The notes: a model not told the origin generated them from the letters alone. A stretch of DNA of 64,000 nucleotides from Aliivibrio sifiae (GCF_002954715.1 NZ_MSCP01000003.1:33159-97158), one strand, 5' to 3'; shown: positions 18,435 to 28,940, numbered from the stretch's first letter. Numbers and translations: made by a program.

Positions 18435-19850
18435 ATGTCTAACGCAAAAACATTATACGAAAAAATTTATGACGCCCATGTTGCTGTAGCGGCAGAAGGC
18501 GAAAACCCAATTTTATACATCGATCGCCATTTGGTGCACGAAGTAACGTCACCACAAGCGTTTGATGGCCTACGTGAAAAAGGTCGTAAAGTTCGCCAAG
18601 TAGGTAAAACTTTCGCAACAATGGACCATAACGTATCGACACAAACCAAAGACATTAATGCCTCTGGTGAAATGGCACGAATCCAAATGGAAACACTGTC
18701 TAAAAACTGTGAAGAATTTGGCGTTACCCTTTATGATTTAAACCATAAATACCAAGGTATTGTGCACGTAATGGGACCTGAACTGGGGATTACTCTACCA
18801 GGCATGACAATTGTTTGTGGTGATTCACATACAGCTACTCACGGTGCATTTGGTTCGTTAGCATTTGGTATTGGTACATCTGAAGTAGAGCATGTATTAG
18901 CGACACAAACGCTAAAACAAGCACGTGCTAAAACCATGAAAATCGAAGTTAAAGGAAAAGTAGACGAAGGCATTACGGCAAAAGATATCGTGCTAGCAAT
19001 CATAGGTAAAACAACGGCTGCTGGCGGTACTGGCTATGTGGTTGAATTCTGTGGTGAAGCGATTACCGACCTTACAATGGAAGGTCGTATGACGGTATGT
19101 AACATGGCAATTGAACTAGGTGCAAAGGCCGGTTTAATTGCTCCAGACCAAACGACGTTTGATTACATTACTGATCGTAAATTCTCACCTCAAGGGGAAG
19201 ATTTAACCGCAGCTATCGAATACTGGTCATCACTAAAAACAGATGAGGATGCAGAGTTTGATGCAGTGGTAATACTTGAAGCCTCTGAAATTAAACCTCA
19301 AGTAACTTGGGGAACAAATCCAGGACAAGTAATTGCTGTTGACCAACCAATCCCTGCACCTGAGAGTTTTTCTGACCCAGTAGAAAAAGCATCAGCTGAA
19401 AAAGCATTAGCTTACATGGGCCTTGAAGCCGGAAAATCCCTGTCTGATTACAATGTAGATAAAGTGTTTGTTGGCTCGTGTACTAACTCACGTATCGAAG
19501 ACATGCGCGCAGCAGCAGCCGTTGCCAAAGGCAATAAAGTTGCAGCTCATGTTCAAGCGTTAATTGTTCCCGGCTCTGAGCAAGTAAAAGCACAAGCGGA
19601 AAAAGAGGGTTTGGATGTGATCTTTAAAGAAGCGGGCTTTGAATGGCGTCTACCTGGTTGTTCAATGTGTCTTGCTATGAACAACGATCGCTTAGGTCCA
19701 CAAGAGCGTTGTGCATCTACATCAAACCGTAACTTTGAAGGCCGCCAAGGCCGTGATGGTCGAACTCACCTAGTGAGCCCTGCAATGGCTGCCGCTGCTG
19801 CAATTGCGGGTCACTTTGTTGATATCCGTACTATTACTGAAAATGCATAA
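18435..19850 (+). CDS. leuC: 3-Isopropylmalate dehydratase large subunit
   Basis: LeuC with LeuD isomerises 2- to 3-isopropylmalate using a [4Fe-4S] cluster. The 471-residue protein shows the aconitase fold and the three cluster cysteines: Cys349 in [11 protein letters not shown], and Cys409 and Cys412 in [10 protein letters not shown]. The [11 protein letters not shown] active-site stretch is at about 130-140. It follows leuB by 15 nt with AAGGAAG upstream and precedes leuD by 11 nt, so the four genes form one operon. Confidence 0.98.
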   Translation: MSNAKTLYEKIYDAHVAVAAEGENPILYIDRHLVHEVTSPQAFDGLREKGRKVRQVGKTFATMDHNVSTQTKDINASGEMARIQMETLSKNCEEFGVTLYDLNHKYQGIVHVMGPELGITLPGMTIVCGDSHTATHGAFGSLAFGIGTSEVEHVLATQTLKQARAKTMKIEVKGKVDEGITAKDIVLAIIGKTTAAGGTGYVVEFCGEAITDLTMEGRMTVCNMAIELGAKAGLIAPDQTTFDYITDRKFSPQGEDLTAAIEYWSSLKTDEDAEFDAVVILEASEIKPQVTWGTNPGQVIAVDQPIPAPESFSDPVEKASAEKALAYMGLEAGKSLSDYNVDKVFVGSCTNSRIEDMRAAAAVAKGNKVAAHVQALIVPGSEQVKAQAEKEGLDVIFKEAGFEWRLPGCSMCLAMNNDRLGPQERCASTSNRNFEGRQGRDGRTHLVSPAMAAAAAIAGHFVDIRTITENA

Positions 19851-19861
19851 AGGAATTTACT

Positions 19862-20464
19862 ATGTCAGGTTTTAAGCAACATACAGGTCTAGTCGTTCCT
19901 TTAGATACGGCGAATATTGATACCGATGCGATCATTCCAAAACAATTTCTACAGAAAGTAAATCGCACTGGTTTTGGTAAACACCTATTTCACGATTGGC
20001 GTTTTCTTGATGATGCTGGTGAGCAAGCAAACCCTGAGTTTGTGATGAATGCACCACGCTACCAAGGCGCTAGCATTCTCCTTGCTCGTGAAAACTTTGG
20101 TTGCGGCTCATCTCGTGAACACGCACCTTGGGCGTTAGCTGATTATGGTATCCAAGTTATGATCGCACCAAGCTTTGCGGATATTTTTTATGGCAACTCA
20201 ATCAATAACCAGATGATCCCTGTTCGTTTAACTGACACGGAAGTGGATGAAATTTTCCAATTCGTTGAAGCAAATGAAGACGCTGAAATTAACGTTGATT
20301 TAGAAGCTATGTTAGTAACTGCTAACAATAAACAATACAGCTTTGAGATTGATGAATTCCGTCGCCACTGTTTGTTAAATGGTTTAGATAATATTGGTTT
20401 GACGTTACAACATGCCGATAAGATTTCAGAGTATGAGGCGAAGATCCCGAGTTTCTTGAAATAG
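19862..20464 (+). CDS. leuD: 3-Isopropylmalate dehydratase small subunit
   Basis: LeuD provides the swivelling domain that completes the isopropylmalate isomerase active site. The 200-residue protein has [11 protein letters not shown] near the N-terminus and the family signature [18 protein letters not shown] at about 75-92. Length is usual for the family. It is the last gene of leuABCD. Its TAG stop falls inside the first unit of a heptamer repeat array, which leads into a strong terminator. Confidence 0.97.
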   Translation: MSGFKQHTGLVVPLDTANIDTDAIIPKQFLQKVNRTGFGKHLFHDWRFLDDAGEQANPEFVMNAPRYQGASILLARENFGCGSSREHAPWALADYGIQVMIAPSFADIFYGNSINNQMIPVRLTDTEVDEIFQFVEANEDAEINVDLEAMLVTANNKQYSFEIDEFRRHCLLNGLDNIGLTLQHADKISEYEAKIPSFLK

Positions 20465-20522
20465 GATTTAGGATTTAGGATTTAGGATTTAGGATTTAGG
20501 ATTTAGGATTTAGGATTTAGGA
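20463..20522 (+). repeat. Tandem AGGATTT heptamer array, eight copies
   Basis: Eight perfect copies of AGGATTT run from 20463 to 20518 and end in a partial ninth (AGGA) that merges into AGGAAATAATAG. The leuD stop codon (20462-20464) lies in the first unit. The last unit plus the adjoining sequence match 3950-3998 downstream of cheX, so the array looks like local expansion of part of a dispersed repeat. Confidence 0.95.
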
Positions 20523-20529
20523 AATAATA

Positions 20530-20561
20530 GAGGTTGATATGAACGTATCAACCTCTTTTTT
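20530..20561 (+). terminator. Terminator of leuABCD
   Basis: A 10-bp perfect stem (GAGGTTGATA with TATCAACCTC, loop TGAACG) is followed by six T residues. It is the same hairpin as at 3969-3998. Confidence 0.93.
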
Positions 20562-20624
20562 GTCTATAAAACACAGGCAATCTATACTAAATAATTATTA
20601 GTAAACAAAAGTCAGGTACCTTTT

Positions 20625-21404
20625 ATGAAAACCCTTATTTCCTCGTTACTTTTGCTTTTCTCATTCAATGCGTTCGCTGCACCAAAATCTGAATTATGGG
20701 ATTATTGGGATGTAAGCAATGAAAAAAATGCCACCACAATATCACATCAATATTGGCAACAAACGTTAGATAAATACCTTATCACTCAAGGGGAATATAC
20801 TCTTTTTGATTATGCCAATATCACGGATGCAGATGAGCGAACATTAAATAGTTACTTACGCCAAATGCGAAGAATCGATCCAAGAGATTACAAAAAATCT
20901 GAACAATACGCTTATTGGGTAAATCTTTATAATGCTATTACCGTAAAAATCATTTTGGATAACTATCCAATCAAATCGATCACAAAATTGGGAGGATTGT
21001 TTAGCTTTGGGCCTTGGGATGAAGAAGTGGTTGTGGTCGCAGGTAAAGCACTAACACTTAATGATATTGAGCATCGAATTTTAAGGCCTATTTGGAATGA
21101 TCCTAGAACTCACTACGCCGTAAATTGCGCTAGCCTTGGCTGCCCTAACTTACAATCCAAAGCATTTACAGCCAGAAACAGAGATAAACTATTAGATAAA
21201 GCCGCAACTGAATTCATTAATAGTGAAAAAGGAATACTCATTACTGATAACAAAATCCAACTCTCATCTATTTATGATTGGTTTGCGGTCGATTTTGGTA
21301 ATCAACAGCAACTTTTTGAGCATCTAAAAAAATATCGCCCTGAATTAAAATCATTCAAAGGCGATATCAGTTACGACTATAATTGGAAGTTAAATAAACA
21401 ATAA
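20625..21404 (+). CDS. DUF547 domain protein, exported
   Basis: The 259-residue product has a signal peptide (about 1-18, ending NAFA) and one DUF547 domain covering most of the rest. Recognisable pieces are AYWVNLYNAITVKIILDNYP, the HYAVNCASLGCPNLQ segment with two conserved cysteines about five residues apart, and the C-terminal SSIYDWFAVDFG. The function of DUF547 is not established; the fold has been compared with transglutaminase/papain-like proteins, and the NCASLGCP cysteines would suit a thiol site, but this is inference. It has its own promoter gap after the leu terminator and converges on djlA with 9 nt between stops. Confidence 0.8.
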   Translation: MKTLISSLLLLFSFNAFAAPKSELWDYWDVSNEKNATTISHQYWQQTLDKYLITQGEYTLFDYANITDADERTLNSYLRQMRRIDPRDYKKSEQYAYWVNLYNAITVKIILDNYPIKSITKLGGLFSFGPWDEEVVVVAGKALTLNDIEHRILRPIWNDPRTHYAVNCASLGCPNLQSKAFTARNRDKLLDKAATEFINSEKGILITDNKIQLSSIYDWFAVDFGNQQQLFEHLKKYRPELKSFKGDISYDYNWKLNKQ

Positions 21405-21413
21405 GAGATCAGA

Positions 21414-22265
21414 TTATTTAAGCCCTTTAGCTTTCTTAATTAAATCGTAAGCACCTTGAATTTCTTGTGCTTTCTCTTTTGCCATTTCCATCATTTCTGG
21501 TGGTAGACCTTTTGCCACCAATTTATCAGGGTGATGCTCATTCATTAACTTACGATGAGCACGCTTAATTGTTTTTGCATCTGCATCTTCACTAATACCC
21601 AATAAATTATAAGCATCAGTTAACTGGTCAGCAGAACTCGCTTTTTGCCATTGACCATGGCCTTGATGAGAACCTCCTTGTTGGCCAGAAAAGCCGCCGC
21701 TTTGTTGAAAACGGAATGCTGCTTCTTGCATTTTTAAGCGTTTTTCAAGCTGATCAGCACTAAAGCCAAGTTCTTCAGCAACAATATGTAAAATGTCTCG
21801 TTCACTAGGGTGAATGTCACCATCTGCAATCGCCGATGCTATTTGTAATTCTAAAAAGAATTGCAATAGATCATAACGACCACCAGTGATCGAGCGGATT
21901 TTTTGTAATGTTTCACGTAATGGGAAGTCATTTTCTTTACCCTCTCTAAATGCCTCTTGAGCTTCTCTTTTTTGCTCAGCATTTAGATTCATACGCTCCA
22001 TCATCATCGCAGCAAGTTGTATTTCTTGAGCGGTAACTTGCCCTTTTGCTTTCGCTACATGACCCATAACGGCAAAAGCCGCATGGAAAAACTCAGCTTG
22101 TTTTTGAGTTTGAGAAGCCCCGCCAGTTTGAAAGGTAAAACCGCTGTTTGCCATGCGCTTTGCTTTATCAAATTGATGGCCAATAAAGATCCCTAATGCC
22201 GCGCCAAAAAAGCCGCCAAATAGGAAACCAAAAAAACCACCTAATATTTTGCCAAATATTTGCAT
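21414..22265 (-). CDS. djlA: Membrane-anchored DnaJ-like co-chaperone
   Basis: DjlA stimulates DnaK ATPase and is tied to envelope stress signalling. From the ATG at 22265 it has 283 residues; a TTG four codons upstream is less likely. The N-terminus is a glycine-rich membrane segment (about 5-28, LGGFFGFLFGGFFGAALGIFIG), a TerB-like helical domain follows (about 55-175), then a Q/G/S-rich linker and a C-terminal J domain with the HPD motif in EHHPDKL near 245. This order is diagnostic of DjlA. Its position divergent from lptD is the E. coli arrangement. Confidence 0.95.
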   Translation of the reverse strand: MQIFGKILGGFFGFLFGGFFGAALGIFIGHQFDKAKRMANSGFTFQTGGASQTQKQAEFFHAAFAVMGHVAKAKGQVTAQEIQLAAMMMERMNLNAEQKREAQEAFREGKENDFPLRETLQKIRSITGGRYDLLQFFLELQIASAIADGDIHPSERDILHIVAEELGFSADQLEKRLKMQEAAFRFQQSGGFSGQQGGSHQGHGQWQKASSADQLTDAYNLLGISEDADAKTIKRAHRKLMNEHHPDKLVAKGLPPEMMEMAKEKAQEIQGAYDLIKKAKGLK

Positions 22266-22472
22266 TTTATATTCCAATTAATGAATTATTCTATTTTTAC
22301 TCTGTCACACTCTGAGCAAACGCAGCCTGTTACTTTACAACCATTAATCGATGATAGCGACATCTTATGGGTGGTTTGGGCATGGCTTTTGCTTTATTAT
22401 AAACAAGTGACTCTGTCTAGTCTCTTTGAGTATATCAGCGGATTAATATAACGAACAGGAACGTCTAACTCG

Positions 22473-24827
22473 ATGCCTTTTACCTCTCGCAGCCTACTTG
22501 CTTCACTTGCTGGATGCCTTCTTTACGGTTCTCCCGTCATTGCCGATGATGGAAGCACAATCGTATCTCCAGAAAATAGCATTATCTTCCCTTTACAAAC
22601 TAATGCAGTTAACTCTTGCCCTGTGCCTGAAAAAACATCTAAAGAGGAAGAAGATCAACAACCTGTATTAATTCAATCTGATAGCTTTGAAGCTCTTAAT
22701 AATTCAAAAGCGACCTATAAAGGTAACGTTCATATTATTAAAGGCCGCCAAGAAATAAAAGCAGATAGTATTACTTTACATCAACAAGAAAATATTGCGA
22801 TTGCAGAAGGTAATGTTGACTATTCAAGTATGGATATGAGGTCAAAATCAGACAAAGTAACAACTGATTTAACTACAGAAGACACTACCATGATTAATGC
22901 GGCATATAAAATGTCGTGCCAACCAATTCGAGGACAGGCTAGTCGTGTATTAAAAACAGGCCAAGAAATCTATCAATTAGAAGACGCCTCATTCACAACT
23001 TGTCCTGCTGGTGATAAAAGCTGGCGCTTTAAAGCCAGTGATATTGAACTCGACCAATCAGATGAATGGGCAACTTTTTATAATGCTCGTTTTGAAGTTC
23101 TTGACGTCCCTATTTTATATCTTCCCTATATTACTGTCCCTGTTGGCGATAAGCGTAAAACAGGCGTTTTAATCCCAAGTGCAGGTTTAGACAGTAAAGA
23201 TGGTTTTGAACTTTCTATACCTGTTTATTGGAATATTGCACCAAATTATGATGCGATTACAACGATTAATTACATGGAAAAACGTGGTACTCAGTTAGAA
23301 GGGAACTTCCGCTATTTAACTGACCTAGGTGCTGGTGAACTCAATGCAGAATACCTTGGTGACGATGCCAAAAACCAAGATAAAGGCGCTCGTTGGGGAG
23401 CCAGTTGGAATCATTCAGGAATATTCAGACAACACTGGAAATTTGAAGTTGAATACGCTCAAGTTAGTGATGTTACTTATTTCCAAGATCTAAATTCTAG
23501 TATTGGTACCCGTGATGAAGGCCAATTAACACAATCAGGAGAAGTATCATATCGCTCTCAAGATTGGGACCTCTCCATGCGAGTTCGCGACTTCCAAGTT
23601 TTAGTCGAAAGTCAAAAACCATATAGACTAATGCCTCAAGTTGAGTTTAACTATTACGCACCTCAATTTTATAATTCCCTGGATTTTAACTTTCATAGCC
23701 ATGTTAGTGAATTTGCCACAGATGATGATACTAAACCATCTGCGACACGCGTTCATATGGAACCAAAATTAAGCTTACCATTAAGTGACACTTGGTGGTC
23801 TTTAACTCCAGAAGCCAGCTTACTTTATACTCATTATACCCAAGAATTTGATAAGAAAAATGCTTCACTATCCAGTTTAGAAGAAGATACATCTCGAACT
23901 ATTCCAGAAGTAAGAGTTAATGGTGCAATTTATTTAGACAGTACGCAAAAATTCTTAGGTGAATACTTACAAACCTTAGAACCTAAAATACAATACTTAT
24001 ACGTGCCTGAAGTTGATCAAAGTGAGATCTATGGCGGTCAGGGTGAAGGTGGTTATGATAGTAGTAAACTTCAATTAGACTATTATGGCTTATTCCGAGA
24101 CCGTCAATACAGTGGTGTTGATTATATTGCTGCTGCAAACCAATTTAGTATTGGTGCAACATCTCGATTTTATGATGATGCTTATAAAGAGCGAATGAAT
24201 ATATCTTTTGGACAGATCTTATATATGGATGGTTCTGGTACGTCTGAAAACAATGATAATAAAAATTCATCTGCGTGGGCAATAGAAAGTGATTTTAACT
24301 ATGATGACTATCTGTTCTATCACGGTGGTATCCAATACGACTCTAATGAAAGTGAGCTTCAAGTAGCAAACAGTACCTTAGAATATCGTCACAATCGTGG
24401 TTATATCCAAGCGAATTACCGTTATGTCAGTAAGAGTTATATTGATGACAATCTATCCTATTCTGATCCTGGACCATCATCAGTAACACGTTATGGTATT
24501 TATCAAGCGGGTATCTTAACACAATATAATATAGGTAATAGTTGGCGTTTAAATGCCCAGTATTTCTATGACACTAGAGAAGAATTTATGCTAGAAACTC
24601 TGGTTGGCGCCACTTATTTAAGTGATTGCTGGTCATTTGGCTTAACCTATAGCGATCAAATTATTGCACCAGAAACCTCAGGTTTGATTGGAAGCTACGA
24701 ACCAGAATACGAAAGTAACGTCATGCTTTCTATTGCAATTCGAGGTTTAGGTACTAACACTGGCATCACCTCAGGTTCTGCAACCAATGCCTTAGGCTAT
24801 GGTCGCCCATTTTATTTGAATAATTAA
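22473..24827 (+). CDS. lptD: LPS-assembly outer-membrane protein LptD
   Basis: LptD with LptE inserts lipopolysaccharide into the outer leaflet. The 784-residue protein has a signal peptide (about 1-24), an OstA/LptA-like jellyroll N-domain (about 65-190, with repeats such as KATYKGNVHI and NIAIAEGNVDY), and a 26-strand barrel ending near GYGRPFYL. Mature cysteines are Cys49, Cys149, Cys177 and Cys719; the adjacent Cys-Cys pair of E. coli is a single Cys here (LSDCWS). It opens an operon with surA (69 nt to its ATG), pdxA and rsmA. Confidence 0.96.
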   Translation: MPFTSRSLLASLAGCLLYGSPVIADDGSTIVSPENSIIFPLQTNAVNSCPVPEKTSKEEEDQQPVLIQSDSFEALNNSKATYKGNVHIIKGRQEIKADSITLHQQENIAIAEGNVDYSSMDMRSKSDKVTTDLTTEDTTMINAAYKMSCQPIRGQASRVLKTGQEIYQLEDASFTTCPAGDKSWRFKASDIELDQSDEWATFYNARFEVLDVPILYLPYITVPVGDKRKTGVLIPSAGLDSKDGFELSIPVYWNIAPNYDAITTINYMEKRGTQLEGNFRYLTDLGAGELNAEYLGDDAKNQDKGARWGASWNHSGIFRQHWKFEVEYAQVSDVTYFQDLNSSIGTRDEGQLTQSGEVSYRSQDWDLSMRVRDFQVLVESQKPYRLMPQVEFNYYAPQFYNSLDFNFHSHVSEFATDDDTKPSATRVHMEPKLSLPLSDTWWSLTPEASLLYTHYTQEFDKKNASLSSLEEDTSRTIPEVRVNGAIYLDSTQKFLGEYLQTLEPKIQYLYVPEVDQSEIYGGQGEGGYDSSKLQLDYYGLFRDRQYSGVDYIAAANQFSIGATSRFYDDAYKERMNISFGQILYMDGSGTSENNDNKNSSAWAIESDFNYDDYLFYHGGIQYDSNESELQVANSTLEYRHNRGYIQANYRYVSKSYIDDNLSYSDPGPSSVTRYGIYQAGILTQYNIGNSWRLNAQYFYDTREEFMLETLVGATYLSDCWSFGLTYSDQIIAPETSGLIGSYEPEYESNVMLSIAIRGLGTNTGITSGSATNALGYGRPFYLNN

Positions 24828-24896
24828 TTTATATGGATATACATGAAATGCTATTTTCTCAAAGGCATTTCATGCTCCTTACTCTTGGATGACACT

Positions 24897-26210
24897 ATGA
24901 AAAACTGGAAATTTCCATTTATTAGCACCCTATTAATGATGCTAGCAATAAATGCACAGGCAGCTCCTGTCGAATTAGATCGAGTAATTGCTATTGTTAA
25001 TGAAGGTGTTGTCCTTCAAAGTGATATCGATACATCGATTAAAACGGTAAAAATTAATGCTCAAGAAAAAAACCAACCACTACCTGACGAATCAGTTCTT
25101 CGAGAGCAAGTACTTGAGAAACTAATTGTCGATACCATTCAAAGCCAACAAGCAGAAAAAATGGGCATACGTATAGATGACACCCGTTTAGAAGAGGCGT
25201 TAAAAGGTATCGCAAAAGAAAACAACATGACTCTTGCGCAGCTACAACAGAAAACGGCAGCTCAAGGACTACCATATGAAAGCTTCCGAGAACAAATCCG
25301 TAAGGAAATAGCAGCAAGTGAGGCTAGAAATGCACAAGTTCGCCGCCGTATTAATATCCTTCCTCAAGAGGTAGAAAGCCTTGCTTTGCTATTATCAGAA
25401 GAAACACAAGCAACGGTTCAATACAAAATTAGTCACATTCAACTAAGAACAGAAGATGGCGCAACTCAAGCCGATAAAGAAGCATTAGAGCAACAAGCAA
25501 AAGATCTAACTGAGCGTTTAAAACAAGGTGCTGATTTTGCCACCATGGCATACACTTATTCAAAAGGCCCTAAAGCACTACAAGGTGGTGATTGGGGATG
25601 GATGCGTAAAGAAGAGATGCCTACCATCTTCGCAGATCAAATTACTGGCGAAGGAAAAAATAGCATTATTGGTCCTTTCCGTTCAGGTGTAGGGTTTCAC
25701 ATTCTGAAAATAGATGATGTAAAAGGCCTTGAAACCGTTGCAGTAACTGAAGTGAACGCTCGACATATCCTGATTAAGACATCAGTAATCGTGAGTGATG
25801 AAGGTGCACAACGTCAGTTAAATACTATTATTGCAGACATCAAAGCAGGCAAAGACACTTTTGCAGAAATGGCTCAGCGTTATAGTCAAGACCCAGGTTC
25901 TGCAGCTAACAATGGTGAGCTCGGTTTTCAAACACCAGATTTATATGTACCTGAGTTTAAACACCAAGTAGAAACTTTACCAACAGGGCAAATCAGTGCG
26001 CCATTTAAAACCGTCCATGGATGGCATATTGTTGAAGTACTAGAGCGCCGTCAAGTTGATAGAACAGACGCGGCAATGAAAAATAAAGCTTACCGTATTC
26101 TCATGAGTCGAAAATTTAACGAAGAAGCCGGGGCTTGGCTACAAGAAATCCGTGCAAGTGCTTATGTTGAAATTCTACAAGATGATAATGGTGAAGAAAA
26201 TAATGAATAA
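24897..26210 (+). CDS. surA: Periplasmic chaperone and peptidyl-prolyl isomerase SurA
   Basis: SurA escorts unfolded outer-membrane proteins through the periplasm to BAM; LptD is a known client, which fits their pairing. The ATG at 24897 is chosen over an upstream ATG at 24843 because it gives MKNWKFPF with a normal signal peptide (about 1-22, ending NAQA) and a GGAT site 7 nt upstream. The 437-residue protein has an N-terminal chaperone domain (about 25-170), two parvulin domains (about 172-275 and 283-385; the second has ARHILIK and GELGFQTPD), and a C-terminal helix. It overlaps pdxA by 8 nt. Confidence 0.96.
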   Translation: MKNWKFPFISTLLMMLAINAQAAPVELDRVIAIVNEGVVLQSDIDTSIKTVKINAQEKNQPLPDESVLREQVLEKLIVDTIQSQQAEKMGIRIDDTRLEEALKGIAKENNMTLAQLQQKTAAQGLPYESFREQIRKEIAASEARNAQVRRRINILPQEVESLALLLSEETQATVQYKISHIQLRTEDGATQADKEALEQQAKDLTERLKQGADFATMAYTYSKGPKALQGGDWGWMRKEEMPTIFADQITGEGKNSIIGPFRSGVGFHILKIDDVKGLETVAVTEVNARHILIKTSVIVSDEGAQRQLNTIIADIKAGKDTFAEMAQRYSQDPGSAANNGELGFQTPDLYVPEFKHQVETLPTGQISAPFKTVHGWHIVEVLERRQVDRTDAAMKNKAYRILMSRKFNEEAGAWLQEIRASAYVEILQDDNGEENNE

Positions 26211-27192
26211 GATTAAGCGTATCGCAGTTACTCCAGGAGAACCTGCAGGTATCGGACCAGATCTTGTTTTAACTATTGCACAACAAGATTGGCCTCACCA
26301 ATTAGTTATTTGTGGTAATAAAAACGCACTAAAGCAGAGAGCCAAACTGCTCGGTATTAATATTGCTATTGAAGACTACAACGCTCATGAACCAGCAAAA
26401 ATGCATAAGGCAGGATCTTTAATTGTCGATAATATCGAATTGAATGACGATGTCGTTGCAGGTGAGCTAAATGAAGCCAATGGTCATTATGTTCTTGATA
26501 CCTTGCGTCGAGCAGCACAAGGTAATATGGACGGTGAATTTGACGCAGTTGTGACTGGTCCTGTACATAAAGGCGTAATCAACCGAGCTGGTGTGGCTTT
26601 TAGTGGACACACAGAGTTCTTTGCAGAGCAATCCAATACACAACAAGTTGTAATGATGCTAGCAACAGAAGGCTTGCGCGTTGCGTTAGTAACTACTCAC
26701 ATACCTCTTGCGTACGTAGCAAAAGCGATTACCTCAGATCGCCTTAAACAAGTAACTCGTATTCTGCACCAAGATTTAATCACTAAATTTGGTATAGCAA
26801 AACCATCTATTTTTGTCTGTGGATTAAATCCACACGCAGGGGAAGATGGTTGTCTTGGCCGTGAAGAAATTGATATCATAGCCCCAGCATTAAATGAATT
26901 GCGTGAAGAAGAAGGCATGAACTTAATTGGTCCATTGCCCGCAGACACGTTATTTCAAGATAAATACTTACAAGAAGCGGACGCGGTACTCGCTATGTAT
27001 CACGATCAAGGGCTTCCTGTGCTAAAATTCAAAGGCTTTGGAAAATCGGTAAACATCACTTTAGGTTTACCTTTCATCCGAACCTCCGTAGACCATGGTA
27101 CTGCATTGGAATTAGCAGGTACTGGAAAAGCAGATGCAGGAAGCTTTATTACCGCACTTACCCATGCAATTGAACTGGTAGAAAATAAATGA
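26203..27192 (+). CDS. pdxA: 4-Hydroxythreonine-4-phosphate dehydrogenase
   Basis: PdxA oxidises 4-phosphohydroxy-L-threonine in pyridoxal 5'-phosphate synthesis. The ATG at 26203, inside the surA end, gives the usual length of 329 residues; earlier starts would lie far inside surA. Motifs are [11 protein letters not shown] at the N-terminus, [24 protein letters not shown] with a metal histidine, [13 protein letters not shown] with another, and [18 protein letters not shown]. It overlaps surA by 8 nt and rsmA by 4 nt (ATGA), so the operon is translationally coupled. Confidence 0.97.
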   Translation: MNKIKRIAVTPGEPAGIGPDLVLTIAQQDWPHQLVICGNKNALKQRAKLLGINIAIEDYNAHEPAKMHKAGSLIVDNIELNDDVVAGELNEANGHYVLDTLRRAAQGNMDGEFDAVVTGPVHKGVINRAGVAFSGHTEFFAEQSNTQQVVMMLATEGLRVALVTTHIPLAYVAKAITSDRLKQVTRILHQDLITKFGIAKPSIFVCGLNPHAGEDGCLGREEIDIIAPALNELREEEGMNLIGPLPADTLFQDKYLQEADAVLAMYHDQGLPVLKFKGFGKSVNITLGLPFIRTSVDHGTALELAGTGKADAGSFITALTHAIELVENK

Positions 27193-28022
27193 GTACAAGA
27201 AATGATGTCCATTTAGGCCATAAAGCGAAGAAACGCTTTGGTCAGAACTTCTTAAATGACCCTTATGTGATCGATGGAATCGTATCTGCAATTAATCCTC
27301 TACCAGGCCAAAACCTTGTAGAAATTGGTCCAGGTCTTGGGGCTATTACCGAACCTGTTGGTCGTGAAGTTGATAAGTTTACGGTTATCGAACTTGACCG
27401 TGACTTAGCCGCTCGTTTGCGCACTCACCCTGAACTGGGTAGTAAACTAACTATTCATGAAGGCGATGCAATGCGCTTCGACTTCACGCAACTTATCCAA
27501 GAAGGTAATAAATTACGTATTTTTGGTAACTTGCCATACAACATCTCAACACCACTGATGTTCCATCTTTTTGAGTTCCATAAAGACGTACAAGATATGC
27601 ACTTTATGCTACAAAAAGAAGTGGTTAACCGCTTAGCTGCGGGTCCTGGCACTAAAGCTTATGGTCGACTAACGGTTATGGCTCAATATTACTGTAAAGT
27701 TATGCCTGTACTTGAAGTGCCGCCAACAGCATTTGTTCCGCCACCAAAAGTGGATTCAGCGGTTGTTCGCTTAGTACCTTATGAGGTACTTCCATACCCG
27801 GCTAAAAACCTGAAATGGTTAGACCGTGTATGTCGTGAGGGCTTTAATCAACGTCGTAAAACAATTCGTAACTGTTTTAAAGCATTGCTAACAAAAGAAC
27901 AGCTAGAAGAATTAGGCATTAACCCTTCTCTTCGTCCTGAGAACCTAACGTTAGAACAATTTGTGACGATGGCAAACTGGTTAAATGACAACTTCCAAGC
28001 TGAATCAAAAGAATCAGCTTAA
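27189..28022 (+). CDS. rsmA: 16S rRNA (adenine-N6)-dimethyltransferase RsmA/KsgA
   Basis: RsmA dimethylates two adjacent adenosines in the 3' helix of 16S rRNA (A1518/A1519 in E. coli numbering) late in 30S assembly. The 277-residue protein has the AdoMet motif [14 protein letters not shown], the acidic ERL-like IELDRDLA, and the catalytic GNLPYNIST that fits N6-adenine methyltransferases. The C-terminal helical domain contains [10 protein letters not shown]. It is the last gene before a terminator; apaG, which usually follows, is absent. Confidence 0.97.
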   Translation: MSTRNDVHLGHKAKKRFGQNFLNDPYVIDGIVSAINPLPGQNLVEIGPGLGAITEPVGREVDKFTVIELDRDLAARLRTHPELGSKLTIHEGDAMRFDFTQLIQEGNKLRIFGNLPYNISTPLMFHLFEFHKDVQDMHFMLQKEVVNRLAAGPGTKAYGRLTVMAQYYCKVMPVLEVPPTAFVPPPKVDSAVVRLVPYEVLPYPAKNLKWLDRVCREGFNQRRKTIRNCFKALLTKEQLEELGINPSLRPENLTLEQFVTMANWLNDNFQAESKESA

Positions 28023-28054
28023 GTTAAGCGTATAATCAATAACAGTTAAATATA

Positions 28055-28081
28055 AAGGTGACTTCATTGTCACCTTTTTTC
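28055..28081 (+). terminator. Terminator of lptD-surA-pdxA-rsmA
   Basis: AAGGTGAC (28055-28062) pairs with GTCACCTT (28069-28076) around TTCATT, followed by T residues. It separates rsmA from apaH. Confidence 0.9.
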
Positions 28082-28118
28082 TATCTACGCTTTAATAATG
28101 AGATGAGAGGAAAGAGAC

Positions 28119-28940
28119 ATGGCGACCTATTTTGTAGGTGATATTCAAGGATGCCTAGACGAACTATTATTATTGTTAGACCAAGTTAGCTTTGATAAAG
28201 AAAAAGACCAACTATGGTTAACGGGAGATCTCGTTGCTCGCGGTCCAAAATCATTAGAAACCCTTCGCTTTGTGAAATCATTAGGGACAGCAGCAGTTAC
28301 TATTCTTGGCAATCATGATCTGCATTTACTTGCCGTCTCTCAAGGCATTTCTCGTGTAAAAGAAAAAGATAAAACAGCCCCTATTTTCTCGGCTCCAGAT
28401 AGCAAAGAGTTATTAACTTGGCTACGCCAACAGCCATTATTGGCAATTCACACTGAACATAAAGTTGTTATGACTCATGCAGGTATTTCTCCTCAATGGG
28501 AAATTAATACCGCGATTAAATGCGCTCGTGAAGTTGAAGCGGTTTTACAATCAGATAAATGGACTTGGTTATTAGAGAACATGTACGAAAACCAACCCGA
28601 TTTATGGCGAGAAGATCTTACTGGTATTGAGCGCTATCGCTATATTATCAATGCTTTTACACGCATGCGTTTCTGTCTTCACAACGCAAGTTTAGATATG
28701 GACTGTAAACAACCACCACAAGACTTATCATCAGAAGATAAAGATAAATTAGTGCCGTGGTTTGAGTTAAGCTCTCGTCTTCCTCTGACTCATAAAATCA
28801 TATTTGGCCACTGGGCGGCATTGATGGGGTACGAAGGGAATGACGTGATAGCGTTGGATACAGGTTGTGTCTGGGGGGAGTATATGACGATGTATCGTGT
28901 TGATGATAGGAAGTATTTTACTCAAAAAGCGTTGAGCTAG
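28119..28940 (+). CDS. apaH: Bis(5'-nucleosyl)-tetraphosphatase (symmetrical)
   Basis: ApaH hydrolyses Ap4A to two ADP and also removes NpnN caps from RNA. The 273-residue protein has the calcineurin-like metallophosphatase motifs: GDIQGCLDEL (about 7-16), GDLVARGPKSLE (36-47), GNHDLHLLA (65-73), and histidines in VMTHAGISPQW and FGHWAALMG. Length fits the family. It has its own start (AGAGGAAAG upstream) after the rsmA terminator and ends inside a palindromic intergenic repeat facing folA. Confidence 0.96.
   Translation: MATYFVGDIQGCLDELLLLLDQVSFDKEKDQLWLTGDLVARGPKSLETLRFVKSLGTAAVTILGNHDLHLLAVSQGISRVKEKDKTAPIFSAPDSKELLTWLRQQPLLAIHTEHKVVMTHAGISPQWEINTAIKCAREVEAVLQSDKWTWLLENMYENQPDLWREDLTGIERYRYIINAFTRMRFCLHNASLDMDCKQPPQDLSSEDKDKLVPWFELSSRLPLTHKIIFGHWAALMGYEGNDVIALDTGCVWGEYMTMYRVDDRKYFTQKALS

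Noticed and set aside
20463-20522. Heptamer array as a CRISPR, telomere or attachment site
   Set aside because: There are no spacers, the unit is 7 nt, the site is internal to a bacterial chromosome, and there is no integrase or flanking duplication.
22281-22451. 56-codon plus-strand ORF between djlA and lptD
   Set aside because: It has no ribosome-binding site, no recognisable family, and lies in the divergent promoter gap; the hydrophobic stretch looks like chance from AT-rich DNA.
24843-24896. Extended surA start at 24843
   Set aside because: It would place charged residues and a second hydrophobic stretch before a normal signal peptide; the ATG at 24897 has a GGAT site and matches SurA N-termini.
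28031-28036. TATAAT as an apaH promoter
   Set aside because: It lies before the rsmA terminator, and no -35 box stands at the right distance.
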